Below, one piece after another: positions 17,098-25,897 of a DNA stretch of 64,000 nucleotides. Source of the DNA: an uncultured Acetatifactor sp. Lineage in GTDB: Bacteria > Bacillota > Clostridia > Lachnospirales > Lachnospiraceae. Positions within the stretch are counted from its first letter, which is position 1. Each line of letters opens with the position of its first letter. Made by a program: the position numbers and the translations under genes. The notes beneath the pieces were generated by a model, which did not search any database, was not told where the DNA came from, and saw nothing but the letters and a program-made list of their open reading frames with translations. Location: assembly GCA_910584865.1 (NCBI GenBank), contig CAJUCE010000013.1, positions 10,819-74,818 of the forward strand, written 5' to 3'.

Positions 17098-18132
17098 ATG
17101 GCAGGACAGCAACAGAGGCAGGTACCGGCGCAGCAGATCCAGCAGGGGGAGATTCAGAAACCTAAGAGTTCAGCAGTCCTTGTGAAGGAGATTATCTCCA
17201 GGGACACTTGCAAGAAGAAATTTGCGGAAATCCTGGGGCAGAAAGAGCCGCAGTTCCTTGCGTCACTAACGAATGTAGTATCTGGGAGCGCACAGCTGAA
17301 AAGGGCAGAACCTAATTCCATCGTATCAGCGGCTTTTGTGGCGGCTACATACGATCTGCCGATTGACAGCAACCTGGGATTCGCGGCTATCGTTCCGTAC
17401 AACAACAGCAAGAAGAATCCGCAGACCGGGAAGTGGGAAGACCACATGGAGGCCCAATTCCAGATGATGTATAAGGGCTTTATCCAGCTGGCAATCCGCT
17501 CCGGATATTACGAGAAGATGAATTATGCCGTGGTGTATGAGGATGAACTTGTTTCCTATAATCCGATCACCGGCGAGATTGTTTTCGTGACGGACTTCTC
17601 ACAATGTACCCAGAGAGACGAGGGGCAGACAGATAAAGTTGTTGGATATTATGCGTGGTTCAGACTAAAGACTGGTTACAGCCATGAATTGTATATGTCA
17701 ACAAAGGCGGTAGAGAATCACGCAAAGAAGTATTCCCAGGCATACCGGAGTGACTTGAACAAAGGGAAGAAAAACAGCAAGTGGACTACTGATTTTGAGG
17801 CTATGGCTCTGAAAACGGTAATCAAGCTCCTGCTCTCCAAATGGGGTATCTTATCTGTGGATATGCAGAGAGCCATCCAGGACGACCAAAAGACATTTGA
17901 CGAGGAAGGGGAGGCATCATACGGAGATAACCAGCCGGACGCAATCGAGGCGGAGAATGTGTTCGAGCTGCCGGGGCCGGGTGATGAACAGGCGAAGGAT
18001 GAACAGCCGGAGAATGGAGAGAGTTCAGACGGAACCGGAACGGATGCGGCGGATGCCGGAGAGTATGTAAGCCCGGAGGAAATAGATGATTTCATGGAAA
18101 GCATGGGCTTAGAGGAATTACCGTTTAAGTAA
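17098..18132 (+). CDS. recT: RecT-family single-strand annealing protein
   Basis: A 344-residue protein of the RecT/Redbeta class, which coats single-stranded DNA and anneals complementary strands during phage recombination and replication. Family features are LASLTNVVSGSAQLKRAEPNSIVSAA, FAAIVPYNN, EAQFQMMYKGFIQLAIRSGYY and the conserved WTTDFEAMALKTVIKLLLSKWG. The acidic C-terminal tail (about residues 270-344) is typical of proteins that interact with other replication factors. The following gene encodes a nuclease-like partner, giving a RecE/RecT-type pair. Confidence 0.93.
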   Translation: MAGQQQRQVPAQQIQQGEIQKPKSSAVLVKEIISRDTCKKKFAEILGQKEPQFLASLTNVVSGSAQLKRAEPNSIVSAAFVAATYDLPIDSNLGFAAIVPYNNSKKNPQTGKWEDHMEAQFQMMYKGFIQLAIRSGYYEKMNYAVVYEDELVSYNPITGEIVFVTDFSQCTQRDEGQTDKVVGYYAWFRLKTGYSHELYMSTKAVENHAKKYSQAYRSDLNKGKKNSKWTTDFEAMALKTVIKLLLSKWGILSVDMQRAIQDDQKTFDEEGEASYGDNQPDAIEAENVFELPGPGDEQAKDEQPENGESSDGTGTDAADAGEYVSPEEIDDFMESMGLEELPFK

Positions 18133-18139
18133 GGAGGGA

Positions 18140-18949
18140 ATGACATTGGAATTATCGGCAAGTAATTATTACAGCGCGGAGGCGAACCGGGAATACATGA
18201 GTGTATCGCAGTACAAGGATTTCGCTGGCACATACGGAAAGCTGGGATGCGAATACTGCGCGATGGAAAAGCTGGAGGGGCGCTGGCAGGAAAAGAAAAC
18301 GACTGCCCTTCTGGTGGGGAGCTATGTGGATTCTTATTTTGAAGGGAGCCTGGATACGTTCAAGGCAGAGAATCCGGAGATTTTCAAAAAGACCGGAGAT
18401 AAAGGGCTGAGAGCGGAATACATCAAAGCGGAGGACATTATTCGTAGAATAGAAAGTGACAATTTTTTTATGATGTGTCTTTCTGGGTATAAGCAGGTCA
18501 TTATGACCGGTGAATTGTTCGGAGCGAAGTGGAAGATAAAGATAGATTCCTACATCGCAGATAAAGTCATCGTTGATTTGAAAGTCATGTCATCCATCAC
18601 AAAGCATGAATACGTCCGGGATGTGGGCTACCTGGATTTTGTCCGGTATTGGGGCTATGACATCCAGGGAGCAATCTACCAGGAGATTGTCCGCCAGAAT
18701 ACCGGAAAGCGCCTGCCCTTCTATATAGCGGCAGCAAGCAAGGAGGAGGAAACCAACATTGAGGTTATCCATGTGACGGACAATTTCCTCAAAGATGCTA
18801 TGTCGATGGTAGAGGCGGCTATGCCCAGGATTCTCCGGGTGAAGAATGGAGAGGTAAAGCCAGACCGGTGTGAGAGTTGCGATTGCTGCAGGTACACGAA
18901 GGTTTTGCGGAATCCGATCACGATTTTAGACCTGGTAAAGGATATTTGA
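18140..18949 (+). CDS. PD-(D/E)XK exonuclease-like partner of RecT
   Basis: A 269-residue protein of the RecE C-terminal/DUF3799-like class. It shows LLVGSYVDSYFEG, the acidic metal site KIDSYIADKVIVDLKVM (D-x-K-like core), YDIQGAIYQEIV, and a C-terminal Cys cluster (CESCDCCRY), which may bind an iron-sulfur or zinc ion as in AddB/Cas4-like nucleases. It would resect double-stranded ends to give RecT its substrate. The ATG lies one base after ggaggg, so the in-frame TTG at 18146 may be the true start. Confidence 0.8.
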   Translation: MTLELSASNYYSAEANREYMSVSQYKDFAGTYGKLGCEYCAMEKLEGRWQEKKTTALLVGSYVDSYFEGSLDTFKAENPEIFKKTGDKGLRAEYIKAEDIIRRIESDNFFMMCLSGYKQVIMTGELFGAKWKIKIDSYIADKVIVDLKVMSSITKHEYVRDVGYLDFVRYWGYDIQGAIYQEIVRQNTGKRLPFYIAAASKEEETNIEVIHVTDNFLKDAMSMVEAAMPRILRVKNGEVKPDRCESCDCCRYTKVLRNPITILDLVKDI

Positions 18950-18982
18950 AACCAAGAACGGCAGATTGGCGGTGATGCAAGT

Positions 18983-19798
18983 ATGGCATGGATAAGTGTC
19001 CACGAACAAATCTTAAGCGGAAAGCTGCGTGAGTTAGCAAAGAGCATGGGGTGTTCGCAAAATGAATCAATAGGAATCCTTATCCGGCTATGGTTGTGGG
19101 GTATCAACAACGCCGACAAGGAAGGGAGAATAGTAGGAGCAGATAAAGACGATGTTGCGGAAGTTTTGGCAATAGGGAGGGATAAAAAGATTGCGGCAAT
19201 AAATATCGTGGATGCTCTGATAGAATCTGGCTGGCTGGATGAAAATGGTGGTACTCTATTCATTCACGATTGGGAAGAATGGCAAGAGCCTCTTTATACT
19301 TTCAAAGAACGGAGGGAGAGGGACGCTGCCAGAAAGCGTGAGGAGAGGAAACGGTCAAGGCTCCAGAACGAGGCAGGCAGAAAAGAGGATGCTATCTCCC
19401 AGGAACCGGCGCCGGAGATGATACCATCACCGGCAGTCAAGGATTCCCCTACACCGGAACCGGAAAAACCGAAAAAGACGGCAGCGGAAGAACGTACTCC
19501 TGCATTTGAGGAGTTCTGGAAGGTGTATCCGCGCAAGGAGGGCAAGGGCGAGGCGTACAAGAAGTACAAGGCGCGGCTCAAAGATGGATACAGCGAAGAG
19601 GAACTTCTGGAGGCGGCTACGAATTATGCCGGCAGATGCGCAAGGGAGCGGACGGAAAAGAAGTATATCAAGATGGCTAAGACCTTCCTGAGTGATTCCT
19701 TACCGTTCGTGGACTATATAAAAAAGCAATCGCAAAATGAAGCAAGACAAGAGCAGGCGGATGGAGTGAATCCATTCGGGCAATTCCTTAGAAGTTAG
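18983..19798 (+). CDS. Phage replisome organizer (DnaD-like)
   Basis: A 271-residue replication initiator. The N-terminal winged-helix-like part (MAWISVHEQILSGKLRELAKSMGC, then DALIESGWLDENGGTLFIHDW) matches phage replisome organizer N-terminal domains. A charged, Pro-rich linker follows (about 105-165). The C-terminal domain (FEEFWKVYPRKEGKGEAYKKYKARL, KYIKMAKTFLSD) is seen in many phage replication proteins. It likely binds the phage origin and recruits the loader encoded next. No origin iterons were identified in the gene. Confidence 0.85.
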   Translation: MAWISVHEQILSGKLRELAKSMGCSQNESIGILIRLWLWGINNADKEGRIVGADKDDVAEVLAIGRDKKIAAINIVDALIESGWLDENGGTLFIHDWEEWQEPLYTFKERRERDAARKREERKRSRLQNEAGRKEDAISQEPAPEMIPSPAVKDSPTPEPEKPKKTAAEERTPAFEEFWKVYPRKEGKGEAYKKYKARLKDGYSEEELLEAATNYAGRCARERTEKKYIKMAKTFLSDSLPFVDYIKKQSQNEARQEQADGVNPFGQFLRS

Positions 19799-19810
19799 GA
19801 GGCGGATAAC

Positions 19811-20695
19811 GTGGAGGGATTGGAAGGGATCGCCGCCGGAGTATTCATGGAGACGGCGGAGAAAGCAGGCGAGGCGGAAAGCGGCGCCGGTGATTATACC
19901 GGCGGTGATGGTCTCCTGCATTGTGGCAAGTGCCACAAGCCGAAGGAGAAGATACTGGAGTTCCCTGGCTCCCTGGATAGAAATGGAACCGGGCGCAGGA
20001 TGAAGGTACGCTGCATGTGCGAATGCGAGACAGCGGCCAGGGACAAGATGCTCCGGCAGGAAAAGGAAAGGGAAGAGCTGCAGCAGCTCCAGAGGCTCCG
20101 GGATTCCAGCCTCATTGAAAGCAGGCTCCGGGCGGCAAAGCTGTCCTCTTTCATCAAAACCAGGGATAACCAGAAATTGTACACGATGGCGCAGCGGTAT
20201 GTGGAGAATTTTGAGGATATGTACCGCAGGAGCCAGGGGATTCTTTTCTGGGGAACGGTAGGAACCGGCAAGAGCTATACTGCCGCCTGCATCGCGAATG
20301 AGCTGTTAGACCGGAGGGTTCCGGTCATAATGACTTCTTTCGTGAAGATTCTCCAGAATATCCAGGGCGGCAACGTGGACGAGGCACAGTACATAGCGCA
20401 GCTGAACCGGGCGAGGCTCTTAATCATTGATGACCTGGGAACGGAGCGCAACACGGACTATGCCCTGGAGAAGGTCTACAACGTGATAGACAGCCGGTAT
20501 TTATCCGGAAAGCCTCTGATTCTTACAACGAATTTGACGCTCCCGGAGATGCAGGAGGCGCAGGATACCAGGTATAAGAGGATATACGACCGGATATTTG
20601 AAATGTGCTATCCCTTCCAGGTGCGTGGAGATTCCTGGAGAATGGGGCAGGCGGCGCAGAGGTTTGAAGATATGAGGAGCATACTGGAGGGATGA
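19811..20695 (+). CDS. DnaC-type AAA+ helicase loader
   Basis: A 294-residue ATPase. It has an N-terminal zinc-binding-like segment (CGKCHKPKEK, CMCECE), Walker A GTVGTGKS at residues 148-155, Walker B LLIIDDLG with Asp207/208, a sensor I TTN motif and a C-terminal arginine region. DnaC/DnaI proteins load the replicative helicase onto DNA. The GTG start has aggagg upstream. Together with the preceding organizer it forms the standard initiator-loader pair of Firmicutes phages; the host helicase would be used. Confidence 0.92.
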   Translation: MEGLEGIAAGVFMETAEKAGEAESGAGDYTGGDGLLHCGKCHKPKEKILEFPGSLDRNGTGRRMKVRCMCECETAARDKMLRQEKEREELQQLQRLRDSSLIESRLRAAKLSSFIKTRDNQKLYTMAQRYVENFEDMYRRSQGILFWGTVGTGKSYTAACIANELLDRRVPVIMTSFVKILQNIQGGNVDEAQYIAQLNRARLLIIDDLGTERNTDYALEKVYNVIDSRYLSGKPLILTTNLTLPEMQEAQDTRYKRIYDRIFEMCYPFQVRGDSWRMGQAAQRFEDMRSILEG

Positions 20696-20696
20696 T

Positions 20697-20879
20697 ATGG
20701 CGGATGTGATGGAATTGAAGATTTATAACCAGGATGACCGGCTTTCGGTGGCGGCGATTCTGATTAAGAATGGCTATACGGTGAGCCAGGGGAAACGGCA
20801 GCGGAGTCCTACCGGGAAAACGCTGGATTATATCCTCAAAGTATCAGAGGATAAAGACAATGCTGATACATCGAAGTAG
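20697..20879 (+). CDS. Small early protein, unknown
   Basis: A 60-residue protein (MADVMELKIYNQDDRLSVAAILIKNGY) with a predicted mixed alpha-beta fold. It starts two bases after the loader gene's stop codon, with gaggg upstream. It sits between the loader and the RusA resolvase. No family recognised. Confidence 0.6.
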   Translation: MADVMELKIYNQDDRLSVAAILIKNGYTVSQGKRQRSPTGKTLDYILKVSEDKDNADTSK

Positions 20880-20890
20880 GAGGTACTGAT

Positions 20891-21319
20891 TTGGACAGAG
20901 TGAAATTTACAGTCCTGGGAGAGCCGAAAGGAAAAGGCCGGCCGCGATTCAGCACACAGACCGGCAGAGCCTTCACACCAAAGCAGACGGTCAACTATGA
21001 GACGCTGGTACATACGGAGTATATGGTTCAGTGCAAGGGATTCCGGTTCCCGGATGATGCGATGCTGGACATGAGGATTCTGGCATATTACTCCATACCG
21101 AAAAGCGGAAGTAAGAAGGAGAAGGCCCAAAAGCTGGCAAATGTCATCCGTCCGACAAAGAAACCGGATATGGATAATGTGGTGAAGATGGTGGCGGATG
21201 CGCTCAACCAGGTGGCATACAAGGATGATACCCAGATTGTGGACTGCCAGGTTCGGAAGTTCTATGCAGAACAGCCCCGGATTGAAGTTATCATCCAGGA
21301 GATAGGAGGCAAGGCGTGA
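20891..21319 (+). CDS. rusA: RusA-family Holliday junction resolvase
   Basis: A 142-residue endonuclease that cuts four-way DNA junctions formed during phage replication and recombination. Typical features are the N-terminal FTVLGEPKGKGRPRF, the acidic metal-binding KKPDMDNVVKMVADALN and KDDTQIVDCQVRKFY. The start is TTG with aggagg nine bases upstream. Its overlap with the next small gene indicates one operon. Confidence 0.93.
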   Translation: MDRVKFTVLGEPKGKGRPRFSTQTGRAFTPKQTVNYETLVHTEYMVQCKGFRFPDDAMLDMRILAYYSIPKSGSKKEKAQKLANVIRPTKKPDMDNVVKMVADALNQVAYKDDTQIVDCQVRKFYAEQPRIEVIIQEIGGKA

Positions 21320-21471
21320 GAGGAAACAAGAGAAAGAAGGTAATACGGTTCCTGGTAAATGCCGTGGCGGTAATGGCGGTAGCGGCGATAATGAGCTGGA
21401 TGTTCGTCTGGCTCATGGCTTACCTTATCGCCTGTGGAGTGGAGGCAGGAATCGGCATAGTGCCGCATTGA
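21316..21471 (+). CDS. Small single-span membrane protein
   Basis: A 51-residue protein with a basic N-terminus (MRGNKRKKVIRF) and one long hydrophobic stretch, so it should sit in the membrane. The GTG start overlaps the rusA stop codon, with gataggagg upstream. Function unknown. Confidence 0.55.
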   Translation: MRGNKRKKVIRFLVNAVAVMAVAAIMSWMFVWLMAYLIACGVEAGIGIVPH

Positions 21472-21491
21472 AGATAGGAGGGATGCGCGGA

Positions 21492-21641
21492 GTGAGAGCA
21501 AACGAGGCTGTATTGATTATCCTGGAGATTCTTTTCTCCCTGGGAGTAGTTGGAGAAAAGAGCGAACGCAAACGAGGACAGCTGTTAATCGGGCTGGGGA
21601 TATGTGTGGCCGGACTTGTAACGGCGCAAATTTTTGGTTAA
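21492..21641 (+). CDS. Small membrane protein, unknown
   Basis: A 49-residue protein with two short hydrophobic segments (VLIILEILFSLGVVG and LLIGLGICVAGLVTA) joined by a basic loop (EKSERKRGQ). The GTG start is 9 bases after aggaggg; an ATG at 21483 touches the SD sequence and is less likely. Function unknown. Confidence 0.5.
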   Translation: MRANEAVLIILEILFSLGVVGEKSERKRGQLLIGLGICVAGLVTAQIFG

Positions 21642-21653
21642 GGAGGAAAACAC

Positions 21654-22820
21654 ATGGCACAGAATGAGAATGAAATCCCGAAGGTGGAGGGAGAAGTAGT
21701 GGCAGAGGGAGCAAAGCTGGCTCCGGTCAAGGCGGAAATGGAGTTCAGACTGATAAACCCCACGGAGGGCGGTTTCTTAAAACGTATCGAATGGAACCGT
21801 GACGAGCTGGAGGCGGCGGTCAAGGCGAAGGCAGCAGAGTATGAGGGGATCACCTATACGGACGATACCATCCAGGCTGCAAAAGCAGACCGCGCCGAGC
21901 TGAATAAGCTGAAAGCAGCCATAGAGGACCGGCGAAAGATTGTGAAAAAGGTCATCAATGAGCCGTACACGGTATTTGAGAAGGAGTTGAAAGACATTAC
22001 GGCTCTCATTGAAAAGCCGGTCAGTGACATCGACAAGCAGATCAAGGACTATGAGAACCAGAAGAAGGAGGAGAAGAAGGGGCAAATCCGGGAGGCGTAT
22101 TCTGCAGCAATCGGGGAGTTGGAAAAGGTCATACCGTTTGAAAAGTTGTTCGACCCCAGGTATCTCAATGCCACATATTCCCTGCAAAAGGCCATAGCGG
22201 ACATCCAGGGCAAGGTAGAGAAGGTCAAGACCGACCTCCAGACTATTGATGAAATGTGTTCTGACTATAAGACTAATGCCCAGGACGTGTATCTGAAAAC
22301 CCTGGACTTATCTAAGGCGATGGCAGAGGAAAAGCGCCTGCGCGAGCTGAAAGAAAAGATGGAGGCAGACCGCAGGGCAAAGGAGGAGGCAGAGCGCCGC
22401 CGGATTGAGCAGGAGGAGCAGAGGCGCCAGGAGCTTGCCAGGAGGCAGGCAGAGGAGGCCAAACGCCGGGAGGCAGAAAGGCAGGCGGCGCAGGAGAGGG
22501 CAGCGGCCCAGGCATCCCAGGCAGAACCGGCATCCAGTAACGGAAGTACCCAGGCCGTGAACGTATTCGGCTCTTCTGATAACGGAAACAGCCAGGATAA
22601 TAACAGAATCGGCCAGAATGTTCCGCAAAATGCCCCGAATGATACGGAAAATACCCAGAATGTTCCGGAGAATACCCAGAGCGTTCCGGAAAGCGCCCAG
22701 GCTGCACCGGCAAAGAGATACCGCGCCACCTTCTGGTGCGAGGGTACCCTGGAGGAAATAAAGGCTCTGGGGGCATACATGAGGGAACACAATATGACAT
22801 ACGGAAAGGTGGGAAAGTAG
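21654..22820 (+). CDS. DUF1351-type phage protein with long coiled coil
   Basis: A 388-residue protein. The N-terminal half (KRIEWNRDELEAAVKAKAAE, TYTDDTIQAAKADRAELNKL, EPYTVFEKELKDI) matches the DUF1351 family common in early regions of Firmicutes phages. A strongly charged coiled coil follows (about residues 225-290), then a Gln/Asn-rich linker with NVP repeats, and a short C-terminal domain (YRATFWCEGTLEEIKALGAYM). The biochemical function of the family is unknown to me. It is followed without a gap by another unknown gene. Confidence 0.75.
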   Translation: MAQNENEIPKVEGEVVAEGAKLAPVKAEMEFRLINPTEGGFLKRIEWNRDELEAAVKAKAAEYEGITYTDDTIQAAKADRAELNKLKAAIEDRRKIVKKVINEPYTVFEKELKDITALIEKPVSDIDKQIKDYENQKKEEKKGQIREAYSAAIGELEKVIPFEKLFDPRYLNATYSLQKAIADIQGKVEKVKTDLQTIDEMCSDYKTNAQDVYLKTLDLSKAMAEEKRLRELKEKMEADRRAKEEAERRRIEQEEQRRQELARRQAEEAKRREAERQAAQERAAAQASQAEPASSNGSTQAVNVFGSSDNGNSQDNNRIGQNVPQNAPNDTENTQNVPENTQSVPESAQAAPAKRYRATFWCEGTLEEIKALGAYMREHNMTYGKVGK

Positions 22821-23561
22821 ATGGAAAAAGGGTTTGACGAGAAACTGACGCTGGACAGTGAAACATTCAGCGGAATGAGCCGGGATTATAATTTTGTTCT
22901 CCAGAGGCTTTTGGAGACCATGAGGGACAGAGATTGTGACGAAGGGGCTATCACTCTGAATCTAAAAATCTCCCTCAAATCAGAGTACATCCCGAACTAT
23001 GACCCGAACGTCCAGGGAGAGAGCCGGGAGGTTAAAAAGCCGAAGTTTGAACATAAGATTTCATCTTCTGTGAAAATCACGGACGAGAAGAAAGGCACCC
23101 TGGACACGGAGATGGAGCTTGTCATGGATGATGATACCGGGATGTATGTACTCCGGCCGATTGTCAACACGCAGCAGAGGAGCCTCTTTGATGATGACCT
23201 GAGAGGGAAGTTCTCCGGAACGGATGAACCGGATGCAGAGGCAGAGGAGGACGGCGGAACGCCTGCCCTTCCTGGAAGGAAAATCCTGGGACTTCCCGGA
23301 CCGGAGGACGGAAATGTGATTGATGGGGAGTTCCGGGAAGTGGCCGCAGAAGGCCCGGAAAGCCCGGATTCGGGCGGTAAGCCTGCGGACGATATTTCTT
23401 CCGGGGATGGTGAAGAAAACGCTCCATTGGACGCTACCGACGCCCTATTTGATGATGGAGAGGGTATGGAGGATAACGAAGGACCCCTTCCGTTCAGCGA
23501 TGACGGAGAAGATGGAGAGGATGATGGATATGGCTATGAGGAGCCGAGCGAGGAGGATTGA
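22821..23561 (+). CDS. Acidic early phage protein
   Basis: A 246-residue protein. The N-terminal 110 residues form a compact domain (LQRLLETMRDRDCDEGAITLNL). The rest is very acidic and low in complexity (DGEGMEDNEGPLPFSDDGED). The ATG directly follows the preceding stop codon. It resembles companion genes of DUF1351 proteins in phage early regions, but I cannot name a function. Confidence 0.65.
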   Translation: MEKGFDEKLTLDSETFSGMSRDYNFVLQRLLETMRDRDCDEGAITLNLKISLKSEYIPNYDPNVQGESREVKKPKFEHKISSSVKITDEKKGTLDTEMELVMDDDTGMYVLRPIVNTQQRSLFDDDLRGKFSGTDEPDAEAEEDGGTPALPGRKILGLPGPEDGNVIDGEFREVAAEGPESPDSGGKPADDISSGDGEENAPLDATDALFDDGEGMEDNEGPLPFSDDGEDGEDDGYGYEEPSEED

Positions 23562-23563
23562 AC

Positions 23564-23932
23564 ATGAATATGAATAATAGGATGTGGAACCGGCACAAGA
23601 AAGCACTCCTGGATGGAGTGAAAAATTCCACTGATTCAGACATGCGGGCAAGGTTCACGGAGCTGCTGGTTAATATGGTGGAGCAGGAGGTCATGGTGGC
23701 TACCGGTGAAGTCGATGCCGACACAGAAAGACCATCCATTACAGAGGCGGTTATGCCGATGTCGGGGCATTTGAAGATGCAGGAGGACTTCCGGGAGATT
23801 ACAGAGGCGGCTATGCCGATGCTGGAGTATCTGAATAAGCATTATGACCCACACGCATCAGCTGTTATCACAGAGGGAAGGGTGACAATCATCAGAGAAG
23901 AAGTCGGTTGTCCTTTACCAGTTAGAGATTAA
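23564..23932 (+). CDS. Early phage protein, unknown
   Basis: A 122-residue soluble protein (MNMNNRMWNRHKKALLDGVK). A near-repeat of EITEAAMPMLEYL and SITEAVMPMSGHL suggests a small internal duplication (DNA near 23739-23830). The ATG seven bases after gaggagg was chosen. No recognised function. Confidence 0.6.
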   Translation: MNMNNRMWNRHKKALLDGVKNSTDSDMRARFTELLVNMVEQEVMVATGEVDADTERPSITEAVMPMSGHLKMQEDFREITEAAMPMLEYLNKHYDPHASAVITEGRVTIIREEVGCPLPVRD

Positions 23933-23945
23933 GGAGGATTGAATC

Positions 23946-24113
23946 ATGGGATTAAGAAGTTTGGCAAGGACAGTGGCAGCGAATAAGAGCTATCGGAATA
24001 GTGGCACTACGGATATGTTCGGTTATTTCTTTCAGAAAGCGTGGAGAGAGAAGGGGCATCCGGCATCCGAAGTGGATCGCCCTACCAAAAAGCCGAGGCG
24101 TGGCGGAAAGTAA
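23946..24113 (+). CDS. Small basic protein, unknown
   Basis: A 55-residue protein (MGLRSLARTVAANKSYRNSG, ending RPTKKPRRGGK) with net positive charge, consistent with nucleic acid binding. It has an aaggagg SD sequence about 8 bases before the start. Confidence 0.55.
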   Translation: MGLRSLARTVAANKSYRNSGTTDMFGYFFQKAWREKGHPASEVDRPTKKPRRGGK

Positions 24114-24167
24114 ATCAGAGGGTGGCGCGGTTTCTTCCTGGAGCCGCGCTGCATGAAAGGAGATAAG

Positions 24168-24503
24168 ATGTATAAGAGCAAAGACAAGAGCCAGGATGCA
24201 AAGAACATCCCGGACGGACCGGCGGACGGCATCAGCCTGGATGTCCAGAGTACGCACACCAGGTTCCGGGGAAAGGGCAGGCAGCGCAGGATGGTAAAAC
24301 AGATAGTTGTCCCTGGGAACATCAAGGCAAGCGTGGAGCTGGGGATTGTGTCCATAGCAGATCGGGCACATGACATTATGCTGACCGTCCGGATTGAGGA
24401 CATGGCGGCGGTCATGGCCGGGGCATACGAGATGGCGAGAAGGGCAGAGGCGGAAGGGAGTGCAGACGGTGAAAAAGAGGACCAGGTACATAAAGGTTTA
24501 TGA
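24168..24503 (+). CDS. Early phage protein, unknown
   Basis: A 111-residue protein. It has a basic middle segment (FRGKGRQRRMVKQIVVPGN) and an acidic, Ala-rich C-terminus. The start was chosen by aaggag six bases upstream. It overlaps the next gene by 35 bases in another frame. No function recognised. Confidence 0.55.
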   Translation: MYKSKDKSQDAKNIPDGPADGISLDVQSTHTRFRGKGRQRRMVKQIVVPGNIKASVELGIVSIADRAHDIMLTVRIEDMAAVMAGAYEMARRAEAEGSADGEKEDQVHKGL

Positions 24504-24777
24504 GAGGATTCTTCTGGAGCAGAAAAAGCTCCAGGAGGAGCTTGCGAAAATCCCGGTGGACGGCAGGAGGACGGTTCCAGCCGATGCCAGGAAAGCGTTT
24601 AAGCTCATATCGGATTCATGCTACCGGCTGGCCCAGGAGTGCAATGTCCTGGTGAGCTATCCCCAGAAAGCAATCGCAGGAAAGAAAGTTGACCTGGGGG
24701 GGATGCTCATATTGCTGCCGAACTGTAAGCTGGTGACGATTGAACAGCTGAAAGAAATGGAGGAAAGGAGGAGCTGA
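24469..24777 (+). CDS. Early phage protein, unknown
   Basis: A 102-residue helical protein (MKKRTRYIKVYERILLEQKK to KEMEERRS) with heptad-like spacing, possibly a coiled coil. The GTG start with ggaaggga upstream fits better than a longer frame lacking an SD sequence. Function unknown. Confidence 0.55.
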   Translation: MKKRTRYIKVYERILLEQKKLQEELAKIPVDGRRTVPADARKAFKLISDSCYRLAQECNVLVSYPQKAIAGKKVDLGGMLILLPNCKLVTIEQLKEMEERRS

Positions 24778-24778
24778 T

Positions 24779-25039
24779 ATGGCAAGAGGGAATTTTGGTA
24801 GATGCGCCGGATGCGGAGCGCAGATCATCTGGATAAAGACGAAGGCCGGGAAGAATATGCCCTGCAATACATTACTGGTGGACTATAAGGCGGACGGAGG
24901 CAAGGATAAAATCGTACTCCAGTCCGGGGAAGTGGTCTCCGGTACCATTGTTTCATCCCAGGATGACCCGGACGGTTCCGGTTATACATCGCACTTTGCC
25001 ACCTGCAGCAAGGCAAAGAATTTCAGAAGGAAGAAGTAG
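24779..25039 (+). CDS. Zinc-finger-like small protein
   Basis: An 86-residue protein with an N-terminal CAGCGAQIIWIKTKAGKNMP segment, as in small phage zinc-ribbon proteins, and a second pair near the end (HFATCSKA). It likely binds one zinc ion. It starts two bases after the preceding stop codon (atATG context with aggagg). Confidence 0.6.
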   Translation: MARGNFGRCAGCGAQIIWIKTKAGKNMPCNTLLVDYKADGGKDKIVLQSGEVVSGTIVSSQDDPDGSGYTSHFATCSKAKNFRRKK

Positions 25040-25044
25040 ATGCC

Positions 25045-25791
25045 ATGAGGTACATAGCAAGCTGGAGCGGAGGAAAGGACAGCACAGCAACAATCATACT
25101 GGCGCATCTCCACAATGAACCTCTGGATACAATTATTTTTGCAGAGGTTATGTTTGATAAAGAAACAAGCGGAGAACTTCCGGAGCAAATGGCTTTTATA
25201 CACAGATGTATTCCGGTATTCCAGGAATGGGGATATGAGGTCAAGATTCTGCGATCTGAAAAAACCTATATGGATTGTTTTCATCATGTCGTAGAAAAAC
25301 CTACAAAGCACCCGAGTAATAAAGGGAAAAAGAAGGGTTTCGTGAGGGTCGGACATTGCGATGTACAGCGCGATTGCAAGCTAAAACCAATTAGAGATTT
25401 TTGGAAAAGCATCAATGAGGACGTTGTACAGTATATAGGAATTGCAAAGGATGAACACAAAAGACTTGACAGAGTGGTAAAGGCAGGAAATCAGGTATCG
25501 CTCCTGGAAAAGTACGGATACACGGAACAGATGGCGCTGGACTTATGTATGGAATATGGTTTGCTAAGCCCTATCTATGGCATGTCTCCAAGGGGGGGAT
25601 GCTGGTTCTGCCCTAATATGCGGATAAACGAATTGAGATACATTTATTTGAAACATAGAGAACTTCTGGATAAGCTGATGGAGATGGAGAAAGAGCCAAA
25701 TTTAATAGGAGATATTTGGAACAACTTGAAGCGCGAGCGGATCACAGATTATGTAGAAAAGTTCGAGATGCAAGATAGAAATTCTGAATAA
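25045..25791 (+). CDS. PAPS reductase/DndC-like PP-loop protein
   Basis: A 248-residue protein of the adenine nucleotide alpha-hydrolase superfamily. The PP-loop SGGKDS is at residues 8-13. Conserved VGHCDVQRDCKLKPIR and GMSPRGGCWFCPN add Cys residues that may bind metal or an iron-sulfur cluster. PAPS reductases, DndC and related phage proteins use this fold to activate sulfate or transfer sulfur. Phage members are often linked to ParB-like genes and DNA modification; ParB-like genes lie about 1.7 kb downstream here. The true substrate cannot be read from the sequence. Confidence 0.8.
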   Translation: MRYIASWSGGKDSTATIILAHLHNEPLDTIIFAEVMFDKETSGELPEQMAFIHRCIPVFQEWGYEVKILRSEKTYMDCFHHVVEKPTKHPSNKGKKKGFVRVGHCDVQRDCKLKPIRDFWKSINEDVVQYIGIAKDEHKRLDRVVKAGNQVSLLEKYGYTEQMALDLCMEYGLLSPIYGMSPRGGCWFCPNMRINELRYIYLKHRELLDKLMEMEKEPNLIGDIWNNLKRERITDYVEKFEMQDRNSE

Positions 25792-25827
25792 AAGAAAAAG
25801 GCCATACCGCATGTAGCGGCACCGCCT

Positions 25828-25880
25828 CATTCCTCTGGTAACATCGACTACCCCTATTATAGGGGGTTATCAGAGGAATG
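25828..25880 (+). other. Long leader hairpin before the late regulator
   Basis: The arms cattcctctggtaac (25828-25842) and gttatcagaggaatg (25866-25880) pair over 15 positions with one wobble. Inside is a second helix cccctattatagggg. The structure ends 4 bases before the SD sequence of the next gene, so it could control that gene or stabilise or end the early transcript. Confidence 0.7.
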
Positions 25881-25897
25881 TCAAGGAGGTAATGCAC

